NCBI GenBank assembly: GCA_965203345.1
Contig: CBDBCK010000027.1
Location: forward strand, 310,001 to 374,000
DNA length: 64,000 bases
Direction of reading: 5' to 3'
Source of the DNA: CBDBCK01 sp965203345
GTDB taxonomy: Bacteria; Chloroflexota; Dehalococcoidia; Lucifugimonadales; Lucifugimonadaceae
Of the stretch, positions 8,969 to 17,485 are shown piece by piece (the first letter of the stretch is position 1; each line of letters opens with the position of its first letter). The translations under genes were made by a program, and so were the position numbers. The notes under the pieces are model-generated. The model was not told where the DNA came from. It saw only the letters and a program-made list of their open reading frames with translations, and searched no databases.

Positions 8969-9964
8969 ATGGCTACTCTTTATTACGACAAAGACATAGA
9001 CAATTTACTTGAAGACAAGACTGTCGCCATCATTGGTTACGGTAGTCAAGGGCATGCTCATGCCCTAAACCTTCGCGACAGCGGCGTAGATGTGGTTGTG
9101 GGTCTCTATGAAAATAGCCCTTCCAAAGCGAAGGCGGAAGCGGAAGGGCTGACCGTCCTATCCAACTCGGAAGCTGCCCAAAGAGCAGATATAGTTTCTA
9201 TGCTTATCCCTGATACTAAGCAGGGTCAAGTATACAAAGAGGACATAGCGCCTAACATGGTCGCCGGTAATACTTTGCTCTTTTCTCATGGGTTTGTTAT
9301 ACATTACGGGCTTATCGTTCCATCCGAAGATTTAGATGTGGTGATGATAGCTCCCAAAGCTCCAGGACACAGAGTGAGAGCCGTTTATGAAAAAAACTCT
9401 GGGGTTCCGTGTCTAGTGGCGGTACACTCTAACCCTTCCGGGACCGCAAAGACTACGGCACTCGCTTACGCTAAAGGTATAGGTGGTGGAAGAGCGGGTG
9501 TGCTTGAGACTACTTTTAAGGAAGAGACTGAAACCGACCTATTCGGGGAGCAGGCCGTATTGTGCGGAGGCGTAAGCGAGCTGATAAAGACAGGATACGA
9601 AGTTCTGGTGGAGGCCGGTTATCAGCCAGAATCGGCCTACTTTGAGGTACTTCATGAGCTGAAGCTGATAGTTGATCTGATTTACCAGGGTGGCTTGGAA
9701 TATATGCGCTACTCCGTCAGCGATACTGCAGAATATGGGGACTATGTGTCCGGTCCTGCCGTAATAGACGGCTCCGTAAAAGATAATATGCGTAAAATAC
9801 TGGGCAGGATAAAGTCCGGAGAGTTTGCGCGTGAATGGGTAGCAGAGAATGATGAGGGGCTTCATAGATTCCGCTCATTGAAAAAGAAGAACGCAGAACA
9901 TCCGATAGAAGAAGTGGGGAAAGAACTTCGTAGTATGATGCCTTGGCTAGAATCTTCCACCTGA
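8969..9964 (+). CDS. ilvC: Ketol-acid reductoisomerase (NADP+)
   Basis: Converts acetolactate or acetohydroxybutyrate to the dihydroxy acids by Mg-dependent alkyl migration and NADPH reduction. The N-terminal Rossmann domain has GYGSQGHAHALNLRDSG at about residues 22-38. The catalytic His lies in the LLFSHGFVIHYG region. The Mg-binding acidic cluster is in KEETETDLFGEQAVLCGG. At 331 aa it is the short class I form. The dihydroxy-acid dehydratase ilvD, which acts next, is not in this window. Confidence 0.97.
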   Translation: MATLYYDKDIDNLLEDKTVAIIGYGSQGHAHALNLRDSGVDVVVGLYENSPSKAKAEAEGLTVLSNSEAAQRADIVSMLIPDTKQGQVYKEDIAPNMVAGNTLLFSHGFVIHYGLIVPSEDLDVVMIAPKAPGHRVRAVYEKNSGVPCLVAVHSNPSGTAKTTALAYAKGIGGGRAGVLETTFKEETETDLFGEQAVLCGGVSELIKTGYEVLVEAGYQPESAYFEVLHELKLIVDLIYQGGLEYMRYSVSDTAEYGDYVSGPAVIDGSVKDNMRKILGRIKSGEFAREWVAENDEGLHRFRSLKKKNAEHPIEEVGKELRSMMPWLESST

Positions 9965-9968
9965 CTTG

Positions 9969-9998
9969 TTGCACTTTAGAATGGCTGCAAATTATAAA
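9969..9998 (+). promoter_or_regulatory. Possible sigma-A-type promoter before leuA
   Basis: TTGCAC at 9969-9974 and TATAAA at 9993-9998 are separated by 18 bp and lie 24 bp before the leuA start. This could give leuA and the downstream leu genes a promoter of their own, in addition to readthrough from ilvBNC. It was found by eye only, in an AT-rich spacer where chance matches are common. Confidence 0.35.
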
Positions 9999-10022
9999 TT
10001 AAGAGCTTAAAGACACAGAGCA

Positions 10023-11588
10023 ATGACTAATACTGCATATACCGATAAAGTCATCATTTTCGATACCACTTTGCGTGACGGCGAACAGTCTGCTGGCGCC
10101 GGTCTGACTGTTGAAGAGAAACTTCGGATAGCCCATCAGCTTAAAGCTTTGAAAGTAGATGTGATAGAAGCAGGTTTCGCCGGTAGCTCTCATGGTGACT
10201 TTCAGGCGGTCAAGCGTGTAGCAGAAGAGGTTAAGGGGCCGATAGTATGTTCTTTGGCCCGTGCGGTAAAATCTGATATAGACGCCGCGGGTGCAGCCTT
10301 AAAAAATGCTGACAATCCGCGCATACATACGTTCATCTCTTCTTCTGAGATCCACCTAATGCACCAGATGAGGAAAGACCGCGAGACCGTTATGAACATG
10401 GCTGTAGAGGCTGTGCGTCATGCAAAAAGCTACGTGAAAGACGTGGAATTTTCTCCTATGGATGCTACTCGTACGGAGCCGGAATATCTCTACATTATGC
10501 TTGAGAAAGCAATAGAAGCTGGGGCTACTACAGTCAACATACCTGACACTGTAGGCTATTCCTACCCTGAGGAATTCGGTCATCTCATCAAAGGGATCTT
10601 TGAGAACGTACCGAATATAGGTAAAGCCGTAGTTAGTGTTCATTGTCACAACGATCTAGGTATGGCAGTTGCCAACTCGCTCTCCGCAGTGGAGAGCGGC
10701 GCGAGGCAAATCGAGACTTGTGTGAATGGCTTAGGTGAGCGAGCGGGGAATGCTGCACTTGAAGAGGTAGCTATGGCTCTAAAGATCAGGACCGAACGGT
10801 ATAAAGTGTCCACAAATGTAGTGTCCGAAGAGCTGGGCCCGGCCAGCAGGTTGGTAGCTAACATCTTTGGATTCCCCGTACAGTTCAACAAAGCCATTAC
10901 CGGGCAGAATGCTTTCCGACACTCTTCGGGAATACATCAAGACGGCTACTTGAAATCCCATTCCACTTTTGAGATTATGACCCCTCAGTCGGTGGGATGG
11001 CGTGGTGATGCTTTAGTATTGGGCAAGTTGTCGGGTAGGGCCGGCTTGCGCGCTAGAATGAAGGAACTTGGCTATAATCTTACCTCAGAAGAGCTTGCAG
11101 ATGTATTCTCGGATTTTAAAAAACTGGCCGATAATAAACGTGAGATTACTGACGCAGATCTGGAAGCGTTGATGGAAGAGAGACGACGTGAGGCTGACAC
11201 TGAAAAGGTGTATGAACTTGACAATGTACATGTCGTAACGGGTACTGACGTAGTACCTACCGCAACCGTCACCCTTAAAGCGGCGAACGGAGATAAAATG
11301 TCTGCTACCGTTGAGGCGAATGGTCCCGTTGCCGCAAGCTTAGACGCGGTAAAGGAGATAGTCCAGATGGATCTGAAGCTGACGGAATTTGTTATAAGTG
11401 CCATATCCGAAGGAGTAGACGCCCTGGGCGACGTTACGATAAGGATTCAGAAGGGCGGTTCCGTTTATTCTGGCCGTGGCTTTGATAAAGACATAATCGT
11501 AGCTTCAGTCAAAGCGTACTTGAATGCTATAAACAGGGCTTTGATAATGAATGACAGAGTTGGCCGGATACACCAGGAGAATACTTGA
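10023..11588 (+). CDS. leuA: 2-isopropylmalate synthase
   Basis: First committed step of leucine synthesis: condenses 2-oxoisovalerate with acetyl-CoA. The N-terminal TIM barrel begins with IFDTTLRDGEQSAGAGL. It has the metal-binding SVHCHNDLGMAVAN near residues 208-221 and the NGLGERAGNAALEEV signature. The linker with GIHQDGYLK leads to the C-terminal LeuA regulatory (leucine-binding) domain at about 380-510. The full length of 521 aa argues for LeuA rather than a shorter homocitrate or citramalate synthase, although citramalate synthase is a close relative. Confidence 0.95.
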   Translation: MTNTAYTDKVIIFDTTLRDGEQSAGAGLTVEEKLRIAHQLKALKVDVIEAGFAGSSHGDFQAVKRVAEEVKGPIVCSLARAVKSDIDAAGAALKNADNPRIHTFISSSEIHLMHQMRKDRETVMNMAVEAVRHAKSYVKDVEFSPMDATRTEPEYLYIMLEKAIEAGATTVNIPDTVGYSYPEEFGHLIKGIFENVPNIGKAVVSVHCHNDLGMAVANSLSAVESGARQIETCVNGLGERAGNAALEEVAMALKIRTERYKVSTNVVSEELGPASRLVANIFGFPVQFNKAITGQNAFRHSSGIHQDGYLKSHSTFEIMTPQSVGWRGDALVLGKLSGRAGLRARMKELGYNLTSEELADVFSDFKKLADNKREITDADLEALMEERRREADTEKVYELDNVHVVTGTDVVPTATVTLKAANGDKMSATVEANGPVAASLDAVKEIVQMDLKLTEFVISAISEGVDALGDVTIRIQKGGSVYSGRGFDKDIIVASVKAYLNAINRALIMNDRVGRIHQENT

Positions 11589-11707
11589 GACACACCAAGA
11601 ATTTCTCATGATAAGCGTAGAACAACCGACACGCCTTTAATTTTTATGTCCAAAAGTGTAAGTCCAACCCTTCTCCACAAATTCGGAGCTATATAGGAGG
11701 TTTGTTT

Positions 11708-13120
11708 ATGGCTCGAACGATGTTTGACAAGATATGGGACAGACATGTGGTGATGGAGACGGAAGATCAACCGGCTCTTATATATATTGATCTTCACCTA
11801 GTCCATGAGGTTACCTCTCCTCAGGCTTTTGAAGGTATACGTATGTCAGGTCGCGGAGTTAGACGTCCTGATAAGACTATAGCCACTCTAGACCACAATA
11901 TACCCACTGACCATACTCGCGTTGAAGAGATACAGGATCCTATAGCTCGCCGTCAAGTGGAAGCCTTACGAGCCAATTGCAAGGAGTTCGGTATAACTTT
12001 GTATGATGTTCGTTCTCCTGAGCAGGGTATAGTTCACGTTATAGGCCCTGAACTTGGCCGCACTATGCCGGGAATGACCATAGTCTGCGGAGACAGCCAT
12101 ACATCAACACACGGTGCCTTCGGCTCTATAGCTTTTGGTATAGGTACCTCCGAAGTGGAACATGTACTTACCACCCAGACCTTGCGACAGCGCAAGCCGC
12201 GCAGTATGGAAATACGTTTTGTAGGCGAATTGTCTGCTGGTGTATCCGCGAAAGATATGATTCTATCTACTATACGCCAGATAGGGGTGGACGGCGGGGC
12301 AGGCAATGTTGTGGAGTATACGGGCAAGGCTGTGCGCGACCTTGGCATGGAAAGCCGCATGACTATCTGCAATATGAGCATAGAGGCAGGAGCACGTGCT
12401 GGTATGATAGCTCCCGACGACAAGACTTTTGAGTGGCTCAAGGGTAGACAGTTCGTTCCAAAAGGTGCCGAATGGAATGCTGCGTTAGAAGAATGGAAAC
12501 AACTTCCCACCGACCAAGGCGCAAGTTTTGACGAGGTAATAGAGATACAATGTCTCTCCCTTGAACCTTCAGTATCTTGGGGGACGAATCCCGGGCAGGT
12601 AGCAGGTATCACCGAATCTATTCCTTATCCTGAAGATTTTCCAGACACTGCGGACAAAGAATCGGCTGTAAAAGCTCTAAAATATATGAACCTTACGCCC
12701 GGCACCTCTATGGACGCTATAAGCATAGATAGGGTGTTCATAGGCTCTTGCACTAACGCTCGCCTCCCTGACCTGCGCGAAGCCGCAGGCATAATTAGCG
12801 GCAGAAAAGTTGCTAAGGGCGTACGTGCGCAGGTTATGCCCGGCTCAACTCTCACAAAGCAAATGGCAGAAAAGGAAGGGCTTGACCAAATATTCAAAAA
12901 TGCGGGCTTTGAGTGGCGTGAGGCGGGCTGTTCAATGTGCCTCGGTATGAATCCGGATATCCTTGCTCCTGGAGAACGGTGCGCTTCAACGTCTAACCGT
13001 AACTTTGAAGGGAGACAAGGCAAAGGAGGCAGAACCCACCTGGTAAGTCCTGCAATGGCTGCCGCTGCCGCTATTGAAGGACACTTCGTGGATGTTAGAG
13101 AATGGAACTTCAAACACTGA
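11708..13120 (+). CDS. leuC: 3-isopropylmalate dehydratase, large subunit
   Basis: Aconitase-family subunit that, with LeuD, isomerises 2- to 3-isopropylmalate. The start is set at ATG 11708 because AGGAGG at 11695-11700 lies 7 nt upstream and the product then begins MARTMFDKIWDRHVV, as in the family. A TTG two codons earlier is too close to that site. The 4Fe-4S ligands are visible as Cys in GSCTNARLPD and the pair in GCSMCLGMNPD. Substrate and active-site stretches include GDSHTSTHGAFG. The length (470 aa) is normal. The partner leuD is separated from it by an unrelated membrane-protein gene. Confidence 0.96.
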   Translation: MARTMFDKIWDRHVVMETEDQPALIYIDLHLVHEVTSPQAFEGIRMSGRGVRRPDKTIATLDHNIPTDHTRVEEIQDPIARRQVEALRANCKEFGITLYDVRSPEQGIVHVIGPELGRTMPGMTIVCGDSHTSTHGAFGSIAFGIGTSEVEHVLTTQTLRQRKPRSMEIRFVGELSAGVSAKDMILSTIRQIGVDGGAGNVVEYTGKAVRDLGMESRMTICNMSIEAGARAGMIAPDDKTFEWLKGRQFVPKGAEWNAALEEWKQLPTDQGASFDEVIEIQCLSLEPSVSWGTNPGQVAGITESIPYPEDFPDTADKESAVKALKYMNLTPGTSMDAISIDRVFIGSCTNARLPDLREAAGIISGRKVAKGVRAQVMPGSTLTKQMAEKEGLDQIFKNAGFEWREAGCSMCLGMNPDILAPGERCASTSNRNFEGRQGKGGRTHLVSPAMAAAAAIEGHFVDVREWNFKH

Positions 13121-13140
13121 AGGCATAAAAGACACATATC

Positions 13141-14157
13141 ATGCAAGAGCGTGAGCGCAGCACGCGACGTAATAAAAAAACTGTTCCAACACCTCCTCGG
13201 CGTTCGTCACATCGTCAACAGCTGTCTAAGAAGTCAGGAATTCTAGGCAAGATTACTGGCAGGGCGCAGCTTGATGAGTTCAAGGAAGATCGCTATAAAC
13301 CCTATCAATATGAGTCGAATGGTAAGACTATCAAGTGGCTTGGAGGGATTTTGGGGTTGTGGATTGTTCTTACATTGGCGTTGTTTTGGGCAGACCGTTC
13401 TACTATTGCTCTTTATACGCGTTGGCGTGATGATGAAGGTCTGACGGCCATTCCGCCTAATGCTTTGAACGAAGATCTCATACAATTTGGGCACGAGCAA
13501 GGGATAAACTGTGAAACATTCGCTGATCAAGATTTTCTCGCTGAAGACAGTAATTCTCCGTGTGTCCGCCTCATAGGGTATCTTCAGGAATTTCGCGAAT
13601 CTTCTGACTCTAGCGCAATCCTCTTTTTTTTCACCATACCCCTTCTTATCGTCGCATCTTTCGTGTTCGGTAACTTCGTTTACAAGGCCGGACGCAACTT
13701 GCTTACTCTTCATTCTGGGGGCCAAAGATTTCAGCCCGAAATGGCGGTTTTCTGGTTGTTTATACCGATTGCAAACCTCTTCAGGCCTTATCAAGTGTTC
13801 ACTGAGATGTTCAAGGCTTCAGACCCAAGCGTCCCGCCTGGTGCCGGCAAAACATGGAGAAATTTGGGGTCAAGTCATATCCTAGTTTATCTTTGGCAAG
13901 TGGTCTTCGTTTCCGTTCTCTTTTTCAATCCACTTACGGTCTTGCGGTTATGGTTCAGGAACAGGGAAGGTATAGACGAAGCTATAACTGCCATTTGGGG
14001 ATTAGCCGTCTCCGACTTAATTCTAGCTATGTTTGGAGCTGTATCTTTTGCCTTGGCCTTTTTTCTCTATAGGCGTCAAGATGCCCGCAGACTAGCGTTC
14101 GGTGTGGTTACCGCCCGACCTCGACGTGTCGATCCACTTGCGGAAGTCATAGAATAG
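13141..14157 (+). CDS. DUF4328-like multi-pass membrane protein
   Basis: A 338-aa integral membrane protein of unknown function, 20 bp after leuC and in the same direction. The first 60 residues are strongly basic and cytoplasmic. Hydrophobic segments lie at about 65-85, 157-180, 200-217, 245-265 and 280-310. The block FWLFIPIANLFRPYQV with TEMFKASDP fits the DUF4328 family, whose members usually sit near regulatory or signalling genes. The C-terminus is again basic. Its place between leuC and leuD is unusual, since these two encode subunits of one enzyme. A role in leucine metabolism is not implied by sequence. Confidence 0.65.
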   Translation: MQERERSTRRNKKTVPTPPRRSSHRQQLSKKSGILGKITGRAQLDEFKEDRYKPYQYESNGKTIKWLGGILGLWIVLTLALFWADRSTIALYTRWRDDEGLTAIPPNALNEDLIQFGHEQGINCETFADQDFLAEDSNSPCVRLIGYLQEFRESSDSSAILFFFTIPLLIVASFVFGNFVYKAGRNLLTLHSGGQRFQPEMAVFWLFIPIANLFRPYQVFTEMFKASDPSVPPGAGKTWRNLGSSHILVYLWQVVFVSVLFFNPLTVLRLWFRNREGIDEAITAIWGLAVSDLILAMFGAVSFALAFFLYRRQDARRLAFGVVTARPRRVDPLAEVIE

Positions 14158-14221
14158 TATTTAAAGAATCTGAATCTCGTACTTATCAGTACCGAAGTTT
14201 TGGCAATGATTGGAGCTAGTA

Positions 14222-14809
14222 GTGAACTCTTTCATAAAACATAGAGGGTTAGTTGTACCTCTTGATCGTTCTAACGTGGATACGGATCAAATAATCCCTA
14301 AGCAGTTCTTGAAGAGGATAGAGCGTACTGGCTTTGGCGAATTCGCGTTTTACGATTGGCGCTATCTGGAAGACGGAGTTGCCAATCCTGAATTCATCCT
14401 AAATCGTCCCGAATACAGTGGAGCCTCCATACTAGTTTCTGGGCGTAACTTTGGGTGCGGTTCCTCACGTGAGCATGCACCCTGGGCTCTTGGCGAATTC
14501 GGCTTCAAGGCTATAATCGCCCCTTCCTTCGCCGACATCTTCCGGAATAACTGTTATCAAAACGGGATCCTACCTGTTCAGCTTACAGAGGCAGAGACAG
14601 ACTCTATAATGGGTAAAGCATTCTCACAAAATAGATACCATGCTACCGTAGACTTAGAAGAGCAAACTATCTCTGATGATCAAGGCATGCTGTTTAGGTT
14701 CGACTTAGACCCGTTCCGTCGATACTCTCTGCTGAATGGGCTGGACGATATTGGTCTTACCCTACAGCAAGAGGACGCTATCTCCGTATACGAAGCTGAA
14801 AACACGTAA
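14222..14809 (+). CDS. leuD: 3-isopropylmalate dehydratase, small subunit
   Basis: Swivel-domain partner of LeuC. Diagnostic motifs are GLVVPLDRSNVDTDQIIPKQ near the N-terminus, GRNFGCGSSREHAPWAL at about residues 75-90, and the FADIFRNNCYQNGILPV block. I place the start at GTG 14222: GGAG at 14212-14215 is 6 nt upstream and the product then aligns with the usual N-terminus. A TTG at 14210 would add four residues. The length (195 aa) is typical. leuB begins 191 bp downstream. Confidence 0.95.
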   Translation: MNSFIKHRGLVVPLDRSNVDTDQIIPKQFLKRIERTGFGEFAFYDWRYLEDGVANPEFILNRPEYSGASILVSGRNFGCGSSREHAPWALGEFGFKAIIAPSFADIFRNNCYQNGILPVQLTEAETDSIMGKAFSQNRYHATVDLEEQTISDDQGMLFRFDLDPFRRYSLLNGLDDIGLTLQQEDAISVYEAENT

Positions 14810-15000
14810 TACACCGTCAAAGGCGGTGGAGTTCCGACGGCACCACAGACTAAAGCATCACTTATACCGCAATAGATTGAAAGTGTATAATTTGCTTTTG
14901 ATTCTCGGTTCTTGAAGTGGTTCATATATCCGTGTAACGTCAATAAGAACTGTAAAATCTCTTTGGCAACCAATCTTTATCTAAGCGAAGGATTAACTGT

Positions 15001-16116
15001 ATGGACGCCCGAATAGCGATAATAGGCGGAGATGGCATAGGCCCTGAAGTAATATCTGTAGCGGAGCGTTGTATGAATGCGATAGCAGAGCGCTTCGGAC
15101 ATAACTTTCAGTTCACGCGAGCTGACGCCGGAGGACGAACTATAGATTCTTGTGGGGATCCTCTACCCCCTGAGACGCTTGATATAGTGCGGGGAGCGGA
15201 TGCTACGCTCTTCGGAGCGGTCGGAGGCCCTGAGTGGGATTCTCCTGATGCAGAGCGGCGTCCAGAAGAGTCGATTCTCGGGATACGCAAATCCCTAAAG
15301 CTCTTTGCCAATATTCGACCAGTGAAGGCCTATCCTCAACTAGCTCATGCCAGCCCATTACGTCCAGACAGACTTAGAGGCGTGAATATGATAATAGTAC
15401 GTGAGTTGACTGGAGGGCTTTACTTTGGGTCTCCGAAGAAGCGATGGAGGCATTCAAGAGGACGTAGCGCTGTGGATACCCTTTTTTATACGGAAAAAGA
15501 GATAGCGCGGGTCGCTAGACTCGGCTTCGAGTTGGCTATGCAGCGTCGTAAACGATTGCACTCGGTAGACAAAATGAACGTTTTGGAGAGCGGCAGACTT
15601 TGGCGGGAAGTGGTGTCAGAGATAGCTGAGGACGAATATCCAGAGGTGGAAATGGTACATATGCTAGTGGATAACGCAGCAATGCAGCTTATATCCGACC
15701 CGTCTCAATTTGACGTTCTGATAACGGAGAACACGTTTGGGGATATACTATCAGACGAGGCGGCAGTTCTCTCTGGTTCAATGGGTATGCTGCCTTCCGC
15801 TAGTCTTGCGGGTATGCCTGTGTCTTCATCCGGGTCTGCTCATCGCATGAAGCAGTCGGCTTTATACGAACCTATACACGGCTCCGCTCCTGATATTGCA
15901 GGTCGTGGCTTAGCTAATCCATCGGCAGCCGTTCTCAGTGCCGCTATGTTACTTCGCTTCTCATTCGGTTTGCATGAAGAGGCGGATGCGATTGAGGAGG
16001 GGATAGAGGCTATATTAGACGAAGGGGTGCGCACGGCAGATATATCGCGCCCAGGGGATAGGGTTTATTCTACCGCTGAGTTTGAGGATTTCTTAATAGG
16101 GCATATAAACGGCTGA
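15001..16116 (+). CDS. leuB: 3-isopropylmalate dehydrogenase
   Basis: NAD-dependent oxidative decarboxylase, the third step of leucine synthesis. It starts RIAIIGGDGIGPEV and keeps FGAVGGPEWDS and the Arg-rich substrate loop around IRKSLKLFANIRPVKAY. The Tyr/Lys pair is in ELTGGLYFG and DKMNVLESGRLWR. The metal-binding Asp residues lie in LVDNAAMQL and ENTFGDILSDEAA. The C-terminal EPIHGSAPDIAG is the NAD-binding signature of the family. The length (371 aa) is normal. The 191-bp spacer from leuD may hold a promoter. The gene is convergent with the dehydratase gene, 31 bp away. Confidence 0.95.
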   Translation: MDARIAIIGGDGIGPEVISVAERCMNAIAERFGHNFQFTRADAGGRTIDSCGDPLPPETLDIVRGADATLFGAVGGPEWDSPDAERRPEESILGIRKSLKLFANIRPVKAYPQLAHASPLRPDRLRGVNMIIVRELTGGLYFGSPKKRWRHSRGRSAVDTLFYTEKEIARVARLGFELAMQRRKRLHSVDKMNVLESGRLWREVVSEIAEDEYPEVEMVHMLVDNAAMQLISDPSQFDVLITENTFGDILSDEAAVLSGSMGMLPSASLAGMPVSSSGSAHRMKQSALYEPIHGSAPDIAGRGLANPSAAVLSAAMLLRFSFGLHEEADAIEEGIEAILDEGVRTADISRPGDRVYSTAEFEDFLIGHING

Positions 16117-16147
16117 TTATCGTCTGATACATAACCTCGGTGAATTA

Positions 16148-17311
16148 CTACATCCGCTGATGTGCAGCTAGCCACTCTTTGTCCAACTCTACCCCTAATC
16201 CCGGACGCTCCGGCAGGATAAGGCAGCCTTGCTCTATTTTTAATGGTTGGTCTATGCAGACATTGTACGCTGAAAGATCCCACCGGCTCGTCTCCAGCTT
16301 GTAGAAGTTTGGCACGGTCATCATAACGTGCGCTCCTGCGACTACGTTAACAGGGCCTGATGCATCGTGGGGAGAGACGGGGATGTAGTAAGTCTCCGCC
16401 ATTGTTGATATCTTTTTGAGCTCGCTTATGCCGCCTGTCCAGGTAACGTCAGGCATTAAGTAGTCGGTGAGACCGTTCTCAAGTATAGGGGACACTTCCC
16501 AACGGGTGTGTAACCTTTCCCCGACGGATATCGGGACGTTCACGGACTCTCTTACCTGCTTCAGCGATTTCCAGCTCTCCACCGGAGTGGGTTCTTCAAA
16601 CCAATGGATACTATAAGGTTCCATCTTATTAGCCAAGCGTATTGCTGTCGGCACGTTGTACATCCCGTGGGCGTCTATAAGTATCTCTACCCGTGACCCC
16701 ACGGCTTCTCTTACAGCAGCGAGTATCTCTATAGCCTCGGCCTCGCCTTGTGGACTTATCTCACCGTCCATATAGCTTGTGCCTCCTCCCGGCAGAGAGT
16801 GCATCATCGGGTCCATCTTCAGAGCGGAGTAGCCGTTGTCTACAATTTCTTTGGCGTCTTCAGCGGCTTTTTCGGGTGAAAAGGGTTCGGGAGGGTGAGT
16901 GTATAGAGGGATACATTCTCTGACGGCTCCCCCTAGAAGTCTGTATATGGGGAGACCAAGTGACTTACCTGTTATGTCCCACAGGGCGATATCTATGCCG
17001 CTTATGCATGCCGAGGTGGCTCCCCGTGTCCCTAGGTAGGTCATCTCGCGGAATATCTTATTCCATATCAGCTCAATACTTTCTACAGGTTGTCCTTTGA
17101 GATTTTCTCCGATCTGATCCACAAAAGCGGCTATAGCCTTGTTTGCGCTATCGCCCGGATAGGTTGTTATCTCACCCCAGCCGGTCAGTCCTTCATCGGT
17201 GTCAACCTGCACAAACACCAAATCGCGAGTCCCTTCCCCTTCTGAAGGATTTGAGTGCCATTTGTTCCATGGTATCCTTACTATCCACGGCTTGACTTTG
17301 GATATCTTCAT
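16148..17311 (-). CDS. Enolase-superfamily (mandelate racemase/galactonate dehydratase-like) enzyme
   Basis: Member of the mandelate racemase/muconate-lactonizing group, 387 aa. The N-terminal capping domain covers about residues 1-120. The barrel has KMDP (catalytic Lys region), the metal ligands Asp in ILIDAHGMYN, Glu in HWFEEPTP and Glu in SVGERLH, and the His of VSPHDASGPVN. This His/Glu pattern is that of sugar-acid dehydratases such as D-galactonate dehydratase. The exact sugar acid cannot be read from sequence. Paralogues of this superfamily are abundant in marine SAR202-type Chloroflexota. No sugar operon surrounds it. Confidence 0.85.
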   Translation of the reverse strand: MKISKVKPWIVRIPWNKWHSNPSEGEGTRDLVFVQVDTDEGLTGWGEITTYPGDSANKAIAAFVDQIGENLKGQPVESIELIWNKIFREMTYLGTRGATSACISGIDIALWDITGKSLGLPIYRLLGGAVRECIPLYTHPPEPFSPEKAAEDAKEIVDNGYSALKMDPMMHSLPGGGTSYMDGEISPQGEAEAIEILAAVREAVGSRVEILIDAHGMYNVPTAIRLANKMEPYSIHWFEEPTPVESWKSLKQVRESVNVPISVGERLHTRWEVSPILENGLTDYLMPDVTWTGGISELKKISTMAETYYIPVSPHDASGPVNVVAGAHVMMTVPNFYKLETSRWDLSAYNVCIDQPLKIEQGCLILPERPGLGVELDKEWLAAHQRM

Positions 17312-17485
17312 TTTTTTCTTCCTTCCACGAGCTGATGTGCTTGACGAATGTAATGTACTGATCCAGATTTTCTCACGAAGATATTAATTGCCCGCAAACG
17401 GTGATGCTTGCCTTAGGTTTGTGAGAAGGACAGGTAGAATTACATCCGTCTTACATATTATATTTTGATGAAAGTGTAACCTATA

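Noticed and set aside
12034..12612. A 192-codon minus-strand frame within leuC
   Set aside because: Shadow of the conserved leuC coding sequence; no ribosome site and no family resemblance.
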